DNA of 47,030 nucleotides from Deltaproteobacteria bacterium (GTDB lineage Bacteria; Myxococcota_A; Polyangia; Nannocystales; Nannocystaceae): positions 1 through 47,030 of the forward strand of contig RFGU01000227.1 of the NCBI GenBank assembly GCA_003696955.1, read 5' to 3'. The position numbers and the translations under genes were made by a program. Below the pieces are notes generated by a model. That model was given only the letters and a program-made list of their open reading frames with translations. It did no database searches and was not told the origin of the DNA. Shown one piece after another: positions 15,545 to 23,476 of this stretch (position 1 is its first letter; the number at the start of each line of letters is the position of its first letter).

Positions 15545-18500
15545 TCAGGGGGCAGGCGGCGGCGGGATCCACGGACAAGCCGCCACGCCCTCGCCCATGC
15601 AGTGGTCGTAGCGGACCTCCGTGCCCTCGGTACGGAAGAACCAGCCGAGCTGGTGGATCATGAACTGGCCCACGTCGAACGGCGCGTCGAAGATCCCCGG
15701 CGGCGGAAACCCGTGCACGCCGTTGAACTCGTCGGTCATGGGGAACACGATGCCGCTCTTGCCGTCCTCGCTGCCCGGCGTGTCGATCACGATCCGTAGC
15801 GGGGGCGAAAGTCGCGGCGCCATCAGGCCGTCCTCCGGGCATACCTCCATGGGGCCGTTGTCGCAGCCGCTCAGCACGTCGGCGTCCACGAGCACGGGCC
15901 CCCATTCGGGCCCCTTGACCTCGAGCCAGGGAATCCCCTCTTGGATCCCCTCGTCGATGATGACGCGGTTTCGGGTCTTGCCGTAGCGCTCGTCCGGCTC
16001 GAAGAGCTCGATGAAACCGGCCACCTTGGCGATGGCGACGCCCACGTTCACGGGCACGTTCGGGTCCCCGATGGTCGTGACGTTGAAGACGTTGGCCGGC
16101 GGCGCCGTAAACTCCTCGTCACCCTCCATGAAGGTGAGCGGCTCTCGGGAGTAGTGCACCGCGTACACGGCGGGATCGGCCGGCTCGACGATGATCTGGG
16201 CGAGGTTCGTGAACTTCCGCAGCACCGGCGTGGCACGCTGGAAGCCATAGCCGTCCTCGAGGGCCACGAGTTCCTCGCCTTCGGGCAGGTGGCGGCAGAT
16301 CTGGCCGTTGGGCAGGGGCGCGCCGTCCTCGAGAACGGGCTGACCGTTCTCGTCCGCCCCGCAACGGTAGCTGCCGCCGACCTCGAACGTGTCCACCGTC
16401 ACGCGGATCTCGGCATCCTCCTTGGCGGTGCACTGCCGTTCGTCGGGCTCGACCTCGACCGCATCCGGGCCGACGAAGACGTCGAGGCGCAAGGGGTCGC
16501 CCGCATCCGCCGGCACGCCCACCCGGAAGGTGCGCGCCAGATCGCAGGCGTACGTCCCGGCGGTGCCCTCCGGGCAGGTGCGGCACGTCCCGGCCGGGTC
16601 GTTGTCGGCACAATTGGAGGCCTTGGGCCATCCACGGAAGTCCTCGTAACCCGGGGGCGGATCGTCCGGCATCACACGGGCGCAACGGGCGTCACCGGTG
16701 CGCAGGTTCGTGAGCATGACGGTGTCGCCGGGCTGGATCTCCGGACGGATCGCCACGGTATGGCGATAGTCCTCGTTGTCCCGCGGCACGAGTTGGTAGA
16801 TGCGCATGGCGCTGCCGTCGGCCGTGGGCTCGCCGACGAGTTGGGGACCGGCCAGGCGCAGCATCAGCGCCTCGACCACGCCGCCCTGTTCGCTGCGGAT
16901 CGCCAGATCGACCAGACCCGCACCGCCCGAGATGGGGGCCGCAGCGATGACCTTGGGCTCGATGCCGGACAGGGCCGACGAGATGAGGCCACCCAAGCTC
17001 GTGCCGCTGGCGAAGAACGGGACGTCGTCGCCCCCGAGATCCACGTCACCGTCGCCGTCGAAGTCACCGAGGGTCTCGGGGGTGCCGTCGCCATCTACGT
17101 CGACCATGGTGCCTTCGCCGAAAGTCCGAAGCAGCCGCACGAGGGTCATCCAGTCCACCAGCGTCTGGCGCAGGTTGTCCCGGGTGCGGAATTGGTAGGC
17201 GGTGAACATGTCCGCCCCCTCGTCGAGCATGCCGTCGCCGTCGAGGTCCCGCGCCCGGCCGCTGAGCAGCGCCTCTTCGAGACTCGACAGCCGCAGCGCC
17301 GCGAGCAGGAAGCGGACCTGCGACAGTTGATCGCCCACGTTCACCCCGTGGGCCACCGCATCGATGCTGCAGACCGCGAGCCCAAATTTGCCGTAGATGG
17401 CGAGCCCGAAGGGCTCGAGCTTGTTCGATGTGTAACCGTGGGCGTAGAGCACCACCGGTGCTGGTGCGTCGGGATCCTTCTTGTACTCGTCGCGAGGAAT
17501 CGAGCAGAAGAACTGCACCTCACGGTAGTGCGGTTCACCCGAAAGCGGGTCGGTGCCCTTCATGCGCTCGCGCAGGGAAGGACCGAACAGGTTCGCCGGC
17601 CACGCCCGGGCGTCGAGGTTGCCCTCGTCCTCGAGATCGAGGAAATAGGGCGTCCGAAAGCGGCCCGAGATGTGATAGGCGTAGTACGACTGATTCTCCT
17701 CGATGACGTCCGTCGTGAAGGTGCCGAGATTGCCGAAGGCCGCCTCGGCGAACGGCTGCAAGAGCGGTTGCATCCGTTCCGGCGTAAGGATGTAGCGGTT
17801 CGCCACGGGATTGCCGTCGGGGTCCTCCTCGTCCACCATCATCGAAAGGTGGGTCAGCTCGGGCGGGTTGTCCTCGGCGAGCCACGCAAGCGGCCCCGCG
17901 CCGTACATCCCGTTGCGAATGGCCACCAGATCGCCCGTCGAATCCTGGGTGGTGAAGCTCCACGCGAAGGCCACGTCGTCGAGGGAGAGGCCTAGATCCC
18001 CCATCACGTCCTCGAGGGGGGCCAAATCGTCCGTCTGGTCGGTGTGATTGACGTACTCGAACGGCGAACGGACGGGGTTGCCCTCGAAGTCCCGCACGCG
18101 CTTGGTGATGACGACCGCGTAGGTCGTCTTCTCGCGCAGCGGCAGGATCGGTTTGAACATCAGGGTGTTCGTCTGATACTCGTAGCCGCCGACCAGGTCG
18201 CGGTTCGGGTCGAGGGTCGTGGGATCGCCGTCCTGGGCCGGGTGGACGTTGGGGTGATCGAGCACGCCGTCCAGGTCCAGGTCCTCGCCCGGATCCATCT
18301 CACCGTCCTGGTCCCGGTCCTCCTCGTAGGTCTCCAGGGCCAGCGCCTTGGTGATCGTCTTGGGATCGTGCTCCCAGTACTGGTTGGGCGTGCGCAGGAG
18401 CACGGGAAAGTTCCCCTCGCCGAAGTCGAGGGGCACGGGCTGGCCATACGTGGGCGAGCCGGGCGTCACGTCCACCACGAAGATCGCATCGTCTTCGAAC

Positions 18501-18913
18501 CCGTAGTCCCGCCCGCCGGGTGCGAGGTAGTCCCGGTGACGCTTCCACAAGTCGGCAACGTCGATGGGGGCGTCGAACGAGACGGTGATCGTCTGGTAGG
18601 CGCCCCACCCGGACAGCTCGTCGATCCGTCGGCGCGCCGTGGCCTCGAGGTTCGTGGGCGCCACCATGCTCGCGTTGATCCGCTTGCCCGTGGGCGAGGT
18701 CGGGTCCGGCCGCGTGGCCAGATCGTTTGGCAGCGGGATCTCCGGTAGCGGCTTGCGGGCGAAGTCGAACACGATCTCGGGACCGTCGCCGTCGCCGGCG
18801 GGGGCAAGCCCCTTTGGGGGCTCTGCACATCCTGCAGCTGCACAGACGGCGACGCAGACCGAAAGGAGACGTACGGGACGGAACAGGCCGAGATTCGAAG
18901 GGGCGTTGGGCAT
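15545..18913 (-). CDS. Large lipoprotein alpha/beta hydrolase (lipase-like) with calcium-loop inserts
   Basis: A 1122-residue predicted lipoprotein (lipobox AAAGC, Cys29). The early motif 'LPEIPLPNDLATRPDP' resembles the N-terminal domain of bacterial virulence-factor lipases. An alpha/beta-hydrolase core follows: 'APVVLYAHGYTSNK' (oxyanion/His-Gly region) and nucleophile elbow GTSLGG with Ser639. Acidic D-x-D-x-D-G loops occur near residues 205-230 and in a cluster at about 575-632, immediately before the nucleophile. A Cys-rich segment with two CxxC-like pairs lies near 760-800. The catalytic acid and His cannot be placed with certainty. It is expected at the outer membrane or outside. The ATG at 18913 is chosen because it begins the signal peptide. 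Confidence 0.8.
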   Translation of the reverse strand: MPNAPSNLGLFRPVRLLSVCVAVCAAAGCAEPPKGLAPAGDGDGPEIVFDFARKPLPEIPLPNDLATRPDPTSPTGKRINASMVAPTNLEATARRRIDELSGWGAYQTITVSFDAPIDVADLWKRHRDYLAPGGRDYGFEDDAIFVVDVTPGSPTYGQPVPLDFGEGNFPVLLRTPNQYWEHDPKTITKALALETYEEDRDQDGEMDPGEDLDLDGVLDHPNVHPAQDGDPTTLDPNRDLVGGYEYQTNTLMFKPILPLREKTTYAVVITKRVRDFEGNPVRSPFEYVNHTDQTDDLAPLEDVMGDLGLSLDDVAFAWSFTTQDSTGDLVAIRNGMYGAGPLAWLAEDNPPELTHLSMMVDEEDPDGNPVANRYILTPERMQPLLQPFAEAAFGNLGTFTTDVIEENQSYYAYHISGRFRTPYFLDLEDEGNLDARAWPANLFGPSLRERMKGTDPLSGEPHYREVQFFCSIPRDEYKKDPDAPAPVVLYAHGYTSNKLEPFGLAIYGKFGLAVCSIDAVAHGVNVGDQLSQVRFLLAALRLSSLEEALLSGRARDLDGDGMLDEGADMFTAYQFRTRDNLRQTLVDWMTLVRLLRTFGEGTMVDVDGDGTPETLGDFDGDGDVDLGGDDVPFFASGTSLGGLISSALSGIEPKVIAAAPISGGAGLVDLAIRSEQGGVVEALMLRLAGPQLVGEPTADGSAMRIYQLVPRDNEDYRHTVAIRPEIQPGDTVMLTNLRTGDARCARVMPDDPPPGYEDFRGWPKASNCADNDPAGTCRTCPEGTAGTYACDLARTFRVGVPADAGDPLRLDVFVGPDAVEVEPDERQCTAKEDAEIRVTVDTFEVGGSYRCGADENGQPVLEDGAPLPNGQICRHLPEGEELVALEDGYGFQRATPVLRKFTNLAQIIVEPADPAVYAVHYSREPLTFMEGDEEFTAPPANVFNVTTIGDPNVPVNVGVAIAKVAGFIELFEPDERYGKTRNRVIIDEGIQEGIPWLEVKGPEWGPVLVDADVLSGCDNGPMEVCPEDGLMAPRLSPPLRIVIDTPGSEDGKSGIVFPMTDEFNGVHGFPPPGIFDAPFDVGQFMIHQLGWFFRTEGTEVRYDHCMGEGVAACPWIPPPPAP

Positions 18914-19065
18914 GGCGTGACGGTCCGGCGGTCGAGCCGGCCCGGGCATCTTGCCCGTGCGCGCCTCGATTGACCAGATTTGCGCATACCGCGCAAGATC
19001 GCACCGCAGACGGGAACGCCGTTTCCCCGTCGCTCCGCACGAAACCACGCTATCGTGCCGACGCC

Positions 19066-19464
19066 ATGGACAAGGATCTGCACGCGCGCATCGAGGGCCT
19101 CGGCGACTTCTGGAGTCGGCAGTTCGCCTACTACCTCAACGAGCACCGCGATCCTCGCAACCGCGCCACCCACATGGTCGGGATCCCCATCCTGGTCGTC
19201 ACCACCCTCGCCGCCCTGGTGATGTGGGATCTACGGATGTTCGTGGGCGGCCAACTCCTCGGCTGGGCGATCCAGATCCTCGGCCACAAGATCGAGGGCA
19301 ACAAACCGGCCCTGCTCAAGAATCCCGTCGCCTTCCTCATGGGGCCCACCATGGTGTTCGTCGAGATGCTCGAGCTGGCCGGCCTCGAGTTCGGGTTCGC
19401 CGAGCGGGCCCGCAAGGTGGTGTTCGAAGGCGCCGTGCCCCGGGGCCGGGGCGCGCCGGCCTGA
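19066..19464 (+). CDS. DUF962 / Mpo1-like membrane protein
   Basis: A 132-residue protein matching the DUF962 (yeast Mpo1/YGL010w) family. The N-terminal pattern 'FAYYLNEHRDPRNRATHMVG' carries the conserved His27 and His36, followed by a hydrophobic segment ('IPILVVTTLAALVMW') and a second one from 'FVGGQLLGWAIQILGHKIEG'. The conserved 'HKIEGNKPALLKNP' block with another His is present. Yeast Mpo1 is an iron-dependent dioxygenase shortening 2-hydroxy fatty acids; the bacterial reaction is inferred. ATG at 19066; it is divergent from the large hydrolase gene. Confidence 0.88.
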   Translation: MDKDLHARIEGLGDFWSRQFAYYLNEHRDPRNRATHMVGIPILVVTTLAALVMWDLRMFVGGQLLGWAIQILGHKIEGNKPALLKNPVAFLMGPTMVFVEMLELAGLEFGFAERARKVVFEGAVPRGRGAPA

Positions 19465-19661
19465 GCCGCACGGGTCCGACGACGCGCGTGCTCCCGGGCG
19501 GAGCCATGGTGCCTCCGGCCCGATGCGCGGCATCGCACCTCCAGGTCCGAGGACGAATGTAGGTCGGTCTCCTACGTCCACCTGGCATACGGGTGCTGGC
19601 GCCTTCCCCGTTGCGCGGGACTCCACGTTGTGGTGCAGTGAAGCCTCGGGGGAAGAAATTC

Positions 19662-21785
19662 ATGATGACCAACCGACACCTCGTTCTGCGTCCGACCCTC
19701 GGGGTCGCGTCCCTTTGTCTGGTACTCGCCTGTGGCGACGACACGGAAAGTCGTACCACGTCCGGCTCGGCCACGGACAGTGGCACGGCCACGGGGATCA
19801 CGAGCGTGGGCTCGGGGACCTCGGCAGGTTCGATGACCGCGACGGCGTCGGCCACGTCGGTGGGCTCGGATTCGGCCTCGAGTGGAGGTTCTACGGCGAC
19901 GACGGGGGCGTCTTCGACCTCCGGCGGCATGACGACGGGTTCGACCACCGACGGCACGGGGACCACCGGCGGCCCCGAGTGCATGGTGGACGCAGACTGC
20001 CAGGGTAGCCCCAACGGTCCCGTATGCGACAACGGGACGTGCGTCCCCTGCACGGAAGCCAACGACGTGTGCGGCGAGGGTACCTACTGCGAGGGCAACA
20101 CGTGCGTGCCCGGCTGCCTCGACGACACCGACTGCCCGCAGAACCTGACCTGCGACGAGGCCAACAAGCAATGCGTCGGGTGCGTCGAGGACAACGACTG
20201 CGGCCTGGGCACCGTGTGCGAGATGGGCACCTGCGTCCCCGGCTGCAACCAGCAGCAGCCCTGTCAGCCGGGCTTCGCCTGCTGCAACGACGAGTGCGTC
20301 GATCTCAACACCGACGTCGACAACTGCGGCATGTGCGACAACGCGTGTTCGTTCACGAACGCCTCGGCCACGTGCGAAAACGGCACGTGCACCCTGAGCG
20401 CCTGCGACAACGGCTGGGAGAACTGCGACCAGAACGACAACAACGGCTGCGAACAGCAGGGCACCTGCACCTGCGTCCCCGGCGAGCAACAGTCCTGTTA
20501 CACGGGCCCGGCCGGCACGGAGAACGTGGGCATCTGCAAGTCGGGCACGCAGACGTGCAACGATCAGGGCACGGGCTGGGGGCCCTGCGAGGGCGAGGTG
20601 CTGCCCGGCAACGAGATCTGCGGCAACGGGCTCGACGACGACTGCGACACGGTCGCCGACGAGGACCCGGACAACGACGGCGACGGATGGACCGTCTGCG
20701 GCGGCGACTGCTGCGACGTCCAGGGCCCCAACTGCCTGAACCCGACCCTGGTCAATCCCGGCGCCTTCGAGGTGGACGGGAACATGGTGGACGACGACTG
20801 CGACGGGGCCATCGACAACCCCGTGCCCGCGTGCGACGCGGGGCTCGCCACGAACTCGGGCAATCCCTTGGACTACGCCAAGGCCATCGACCTGTGCCAA
20901 TTCACCACCGAGAACCCGCCCGACCCCAAGGACAAGAAGTGGGGCGTCATCAGCGGCTCGCTCACCTTGGCCAACGGCCAGGGCACGCCGGCTTCGGTCT
21001 CTCGATCGATCCGCAACGGGTTCGGCCAGAACATCACGAACCGCTTCGGCCAGCGGCTCGCGGTGCTCTCCACCGGGCACGCCGCCGACAACTTCAACGA
21101 CTCGAACCCGAACTTCGCGCAGTACCAAGACGGCGTCGATACCGGAACGTCGAGTCCGTTCCCGCCCGACTACAACGCGCTTCCGAACGCTCCCGGGTGC
21201 CCCGATCCGGTAGGCAACTCGGCCAACAACCCGGTCAACTTGAAACTGCGCATCCGCGTCCCCACGAACGCCCAGTCCTTCAGCGTGGACATGTTCTTCT
21301 TCTCGGCGGAGTACCCCGAGTACGTCTGCACGGCGTTCAACGACTTCTTCGTCACGCTGCTCGACTCGACGGGTATGGGCAACCCGGCGGACAAGAACAT
21401 CGCCGTCTACGACGACGGCAATACGCTCTGGCCGGTCGGGGTCAACATCCTCAAGGCGGCAAACGGGCTGTTCACACAGTGCTCGAACGGCACGATCACC
21501 CAGTGCGGCACGCCGAGCACATACAATGGATGCACGGGTACGAGCCTGCTCAACGGCACGGGATTCGACATCACGGGGTCGACCTTCTACAGCTGCGGGT
21601 ACAGCGGTCGCCACGGCGGCGGTACGGGGTGGCTCAAGATGAGTGGCAACGTCACCCCCGGGGAGACCATCGAGATCCGCTTCGTCATCTGGGACACCTC
21701 CGACGGCATCTTCGACTCGCTCGTCCTCCTCGACAACTGGCAGTGGTCGGTGCAGGCGTCGGACCCGGGTGTGACCCCGGGCTGA
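19662..21785 (+). CDS. Cys-rich MopE-like / choice-of-anchor-L lipoprotein
   Basis: A 707-residue predicted lipoprotein. Lipobox LVLAC (Cys24) is followed by a Gly/Ser/Thr linker to about residue 105. Residues about 107-260 are repeated short Cys motifs of the 'CxxxxDC...CxxGTCVPGC' kind. Then come MopE-type motifs 'CGNGLDDDCD' and 'MVDDDCDGAIDN' around residues 320-385. The C-terminal half is a choice-of-anchor-L domain ('FSVDMFFFSAEYPEYVCTAF' and 'TSDGIFDSLVLLDNWQW'). MopE-type segments bind copper in Methylococcus; here the ligand is unknown. A GGGGGAAG Shine-Dalgarno lies about nine bases before the ATG. It resembles the 6496 lipoprotein in its last 250 residues. Confidence 0.85.
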   Translation: MMTNRHLVLRPTLGVASLCLVLACGDDTESRTTSGSATDSGTATGITSVGSGTSAGSMTATASATSVGSDSASSGGSTATTGASSTSGGMTTGSTTDGTGTTGGPECMVDADCQGSPNGPVCDNGTCVPCTEANDVCGEGTYCEGNTCVPGCLDDTDCPQNLTCDEANKQCVGCVEDNDCGLGTVCEMGTCVPGCNQQQPCQPGFACCNDECVDLNTDVDNCGMCDNACSFTNASATCENGTCTLSACDNGWENCDQNDNNGCEQQGTCTCVPGEQQSCYTGPAGTENVGICKSGTQTCNDQGTGWGPCEGEVLPGNEICGNGLDDDCDTVADEDPDNDGDGWTVCGGDCCDVQGPNCLNPTLVNPGAFEVDGNMVDDDCDGAIDNPVPACDAGLATNSGNPLDYAKAIDLCQFTTENPPDPKDKKWGVISGSLTLANGQGTPASVSRSIRNGFGQNITNRFGQRLAVLSTGHAADNFNDSNPNFAQYQDGVDTGTSSPFPPDYNALPNAPGCPDPVGNSANNPVNLKLRIRVPTNAQSFSVDMFFFSAEYPEYVCTAFNDFFVTLLDSTGMGNPADKNIAVYDDGNTLWPVGVNILKAANGLFTQCSNGTITQCGTPSTYNGCTGTSLLNGTGFDITGSTFYSCGYSGRHGGGTGWLKMSGNVTPGETIEIRFVIWDTSDGIFDSLVLLDNWQWSVQASDPGVTPG

Positions 21786-21825
21786 TCCTTCGCAGCGCCC
21801 GTGCGGGCATTGCGCACCCGCGAGC

Positions 21826-21855
21826 GGAGCCCTTTTGCCCCAGCAAACGGGCTCC
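21826..21855 (+). terminator. Hairpin after the MopE/anchor-L gene
   Basis: GGAGCCC-T-TTTGC pairs with GCAAA-C-GGGCTCC: twelve pairs and one T-C mismatch around loop CCCA. It starts 41 bases after the stop codon and lies 130 bases before the next ATG. No U-tract follows, so it may be a Rho-assisted terminator or an RNA-stabilising 3' stem. Confidence 0.45.
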
Positions 21856-21984
21856 ATCCGCGTGGACGCCATCCCAAGAAATCGTGGTAACGTAGCCCGC
21901 AAGGATGGGCGCTGGCTACCCGAGTGCGCCGACCCGTCCGCATCACCGGAACACGATTGGCCCGACCTACAAGGACGAACCACC

Positions 21985-23379
21985 ATGAAGCGCATCGCCT
22001 GTTGTCTCTCCACGTTGGCTCTCGTCACGGCATGCGGCGACGACAGCCAAGGCTCCTCGTCGTTCACCGCCTCGGCGACGGGCACCGCCACGGCCACGGC
22101 CACGGTGGGCACGGCCACCATGGGATCGGCGTCCGCGACGACGGGAACCGCGAGTGACAGCATGGGGTCCGTATCGGCGACGGGCAACAGCACGAGCACG
22201 ACCGCGGGTACCATGTCCGGCGGCACCATGTCCGGCGGCACCATGTCCGGCGGCACCATGTCCGGCGGCACCATGTCGAGCGGGGATACCGGCACCGCCG
22301 GTACCGTCTCGGGCGGCGACACCGGCACGGCCGGCACGGCCTCGGGCGGCACCATGTCCGGCGGCACCACGGCCGGTGCCTCCGGGGGAGGCAGCACCGG
22401 GGGCAACGTCGAGCCGTGCGACGTGGCCATGGCCACCTTGCAACCGATCCCCCCGAACGTGATGCTCGTCCTCGACAAGTCGGGCAGCATGGTGGCCCAG
22501 ACGCCGACGCGCTGGAGCGAACTCTACAACGTGGTCGACTCGGTCGTGAACGCCTTCCAGGACCAGATCAACTTCGGCGCGTGGCTCTTCCCCTCGGTCA
22601 ACGCCACGAACGACCTGAACCAAAACGCATGCATCGTCAACGGGAATCCGGAGGTCGGGGTCGCGCCCAACAACGCGGCTGCGATCCTGGCGGGGATCCC
22701 ACCCGCCAATGCCACCAGCGCCACGATCAAGGGCGGTACGCCCGCGGCGCGGGCCATCGACTCGGCGGTCAACTACCTCAAGGGGCTCAACCCGGAGAAC
22801 CCCCGCGCCATCATCCTCATCACCGACGGTGCGGCCAACTGCAAGATCGGCACGAGCTGGCCCGAGATCTTCAACGACTACGACAACTCGCTGCACACGT
22901 TCGTGGCCAACGCCTGGACCAACGACGGGATCCCCACCCACGTGGTCGGCATCGACATCGACAACGCCAACACCGGCAGCCAGACGGACGGCACGCCCGA
23001 CAACATCAATCCGTGGCAGAAGCTCGATCAGCTCGCCAACGAAGGCGGCACCTGCATCGGAGACTGCGCCAACGGCGGCGTGGCGGACTTCTACGCCACG
23101 ACGAACCAGCAGGAGCTGCAAGACGCACTGCAGGCCGCGGTGGACAGTGCCTTGAGCTGCGTCGTGCCCTTGAACCCGGAGCCGCCCTTCCCCGACCTCA
23201 TGGAGGTGGAGATCGGCGGCATGACCGTGCCCAAGGTCAACGACTGTGCCAACGAGGACGGCTGGGTGTACGTCAATCCGAACGGCCCGTACGACGCCGT
23301 CGAGATCTGCGGCACCTGGTGCGACCAGCTCAAGATGCAGGGGTCCCTCGAGGCCAAGTACTTCTGCATCCCGGGCTGA
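21985..23379 (+). CDS. VWA-domain lipoprotein with TMSGG repeats
   Basis: A 464-residue predicted lipoprotein (lipobox ALVTAC, Cys17). A long Thr/Gly/Ser/Ala linker (about 20-145) includes five consecutive TMSGG-type pentapeptides. Residues about 155-385 form a von Willebrand factor A domain: MIDAS 'VLDKSGSM' (Asp164, Ser166, Ser168), the Thr of 'KGGTPAAR' and 'IILITDGAAN'. It is a likely metal-dependent adhesion or interaction domain on the cell surface. The C-terminal 70 residues contain four cysteines. AAGGA lies nine bases before the ATG. It follows the MopE/anchor-L gene in the same direction and precedes the S46 peptidase. Confidence 0.87.
   Translation: MKRIACCLSTLALVTACGDDSQGSSSFTASATGTATATATVGTATMGSASATTGTASDSMGSVSATGNSTSTTAGTMSGGTMSGGTMSGGTMSGGTMSSGDTGTAGTVSGGDTGTAGTASGGTMSGGTTAGASGGGSTGGNVEPCDVAMATLQPIPPNVMLVLDKSGSMVAQTPTRWSELYNVVDSVVNAFQDQINFGAWLFPSVNATNDLNQNACIVNGNPEVGVAPNNAAAILAGIPPANATSATIKGGTPAARAIDSAVNYLKGLNPENPRAIILITDGAANCKIGTSWPEIFNDYDNSLHTFVANAWTNDGIPTHVVGIDIDNANTGSQTDGTPDNINPWQKLDQLANEGGTCIGDCANGGVADFYATTNQQELQDALQAAVDSALSCVVPLNPEPPFPDLMEVEIGGMTVPKVNDCANEDGWVYVNPNGPYDAVEICGTWCDQLKMQGSLEAKYFCIPG
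22210..22284 (+). repeat. 15-bp tandem repeat, five units, inside the VWA lipoprotein linker
   Basis: The unit ACCATGTCCGGCGGC occurs four times perfectly (22210-22269), followed by a diverged copy to 22284. A further copy lies about 65 bases downstream. It encodes TMSGG pentapeptides. The near-identity of units suggests recent copy-number change; because the unit is a multiple of three, change alters linker length without frameshift. Confidence 0.9.
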
Positions 23380-23476
23380 CGGTCGCGGCCTCCACGACGT
23401 ACCCTACGGCCGACGGTGGCGCGCTCGGCGGCGGCGCCGTGGACAACGCCCGGCCGAATGGGCGAAGCTCGGGGAC

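Noticed and set aside
15941-17995. 684-codon plus-strand frame antisense to the large hydrolase
   Set aside because: Mirror of a strong coding frame; no start signal or domain.
22210-22284. Tandem repeat as a CRISPR-like array
   Set aside because: Units are contiguous without spacers, in frame, and encode a protein linker.
19572-22490. Very long minus-strand open frame antisense to two lipoprotein genes
   Set aside because: It is antisense to genes with clear lipoboxes and domains, has repetitive Val/Ala/Arg composition and no domain. Long antisense frames are expected at this GC content.
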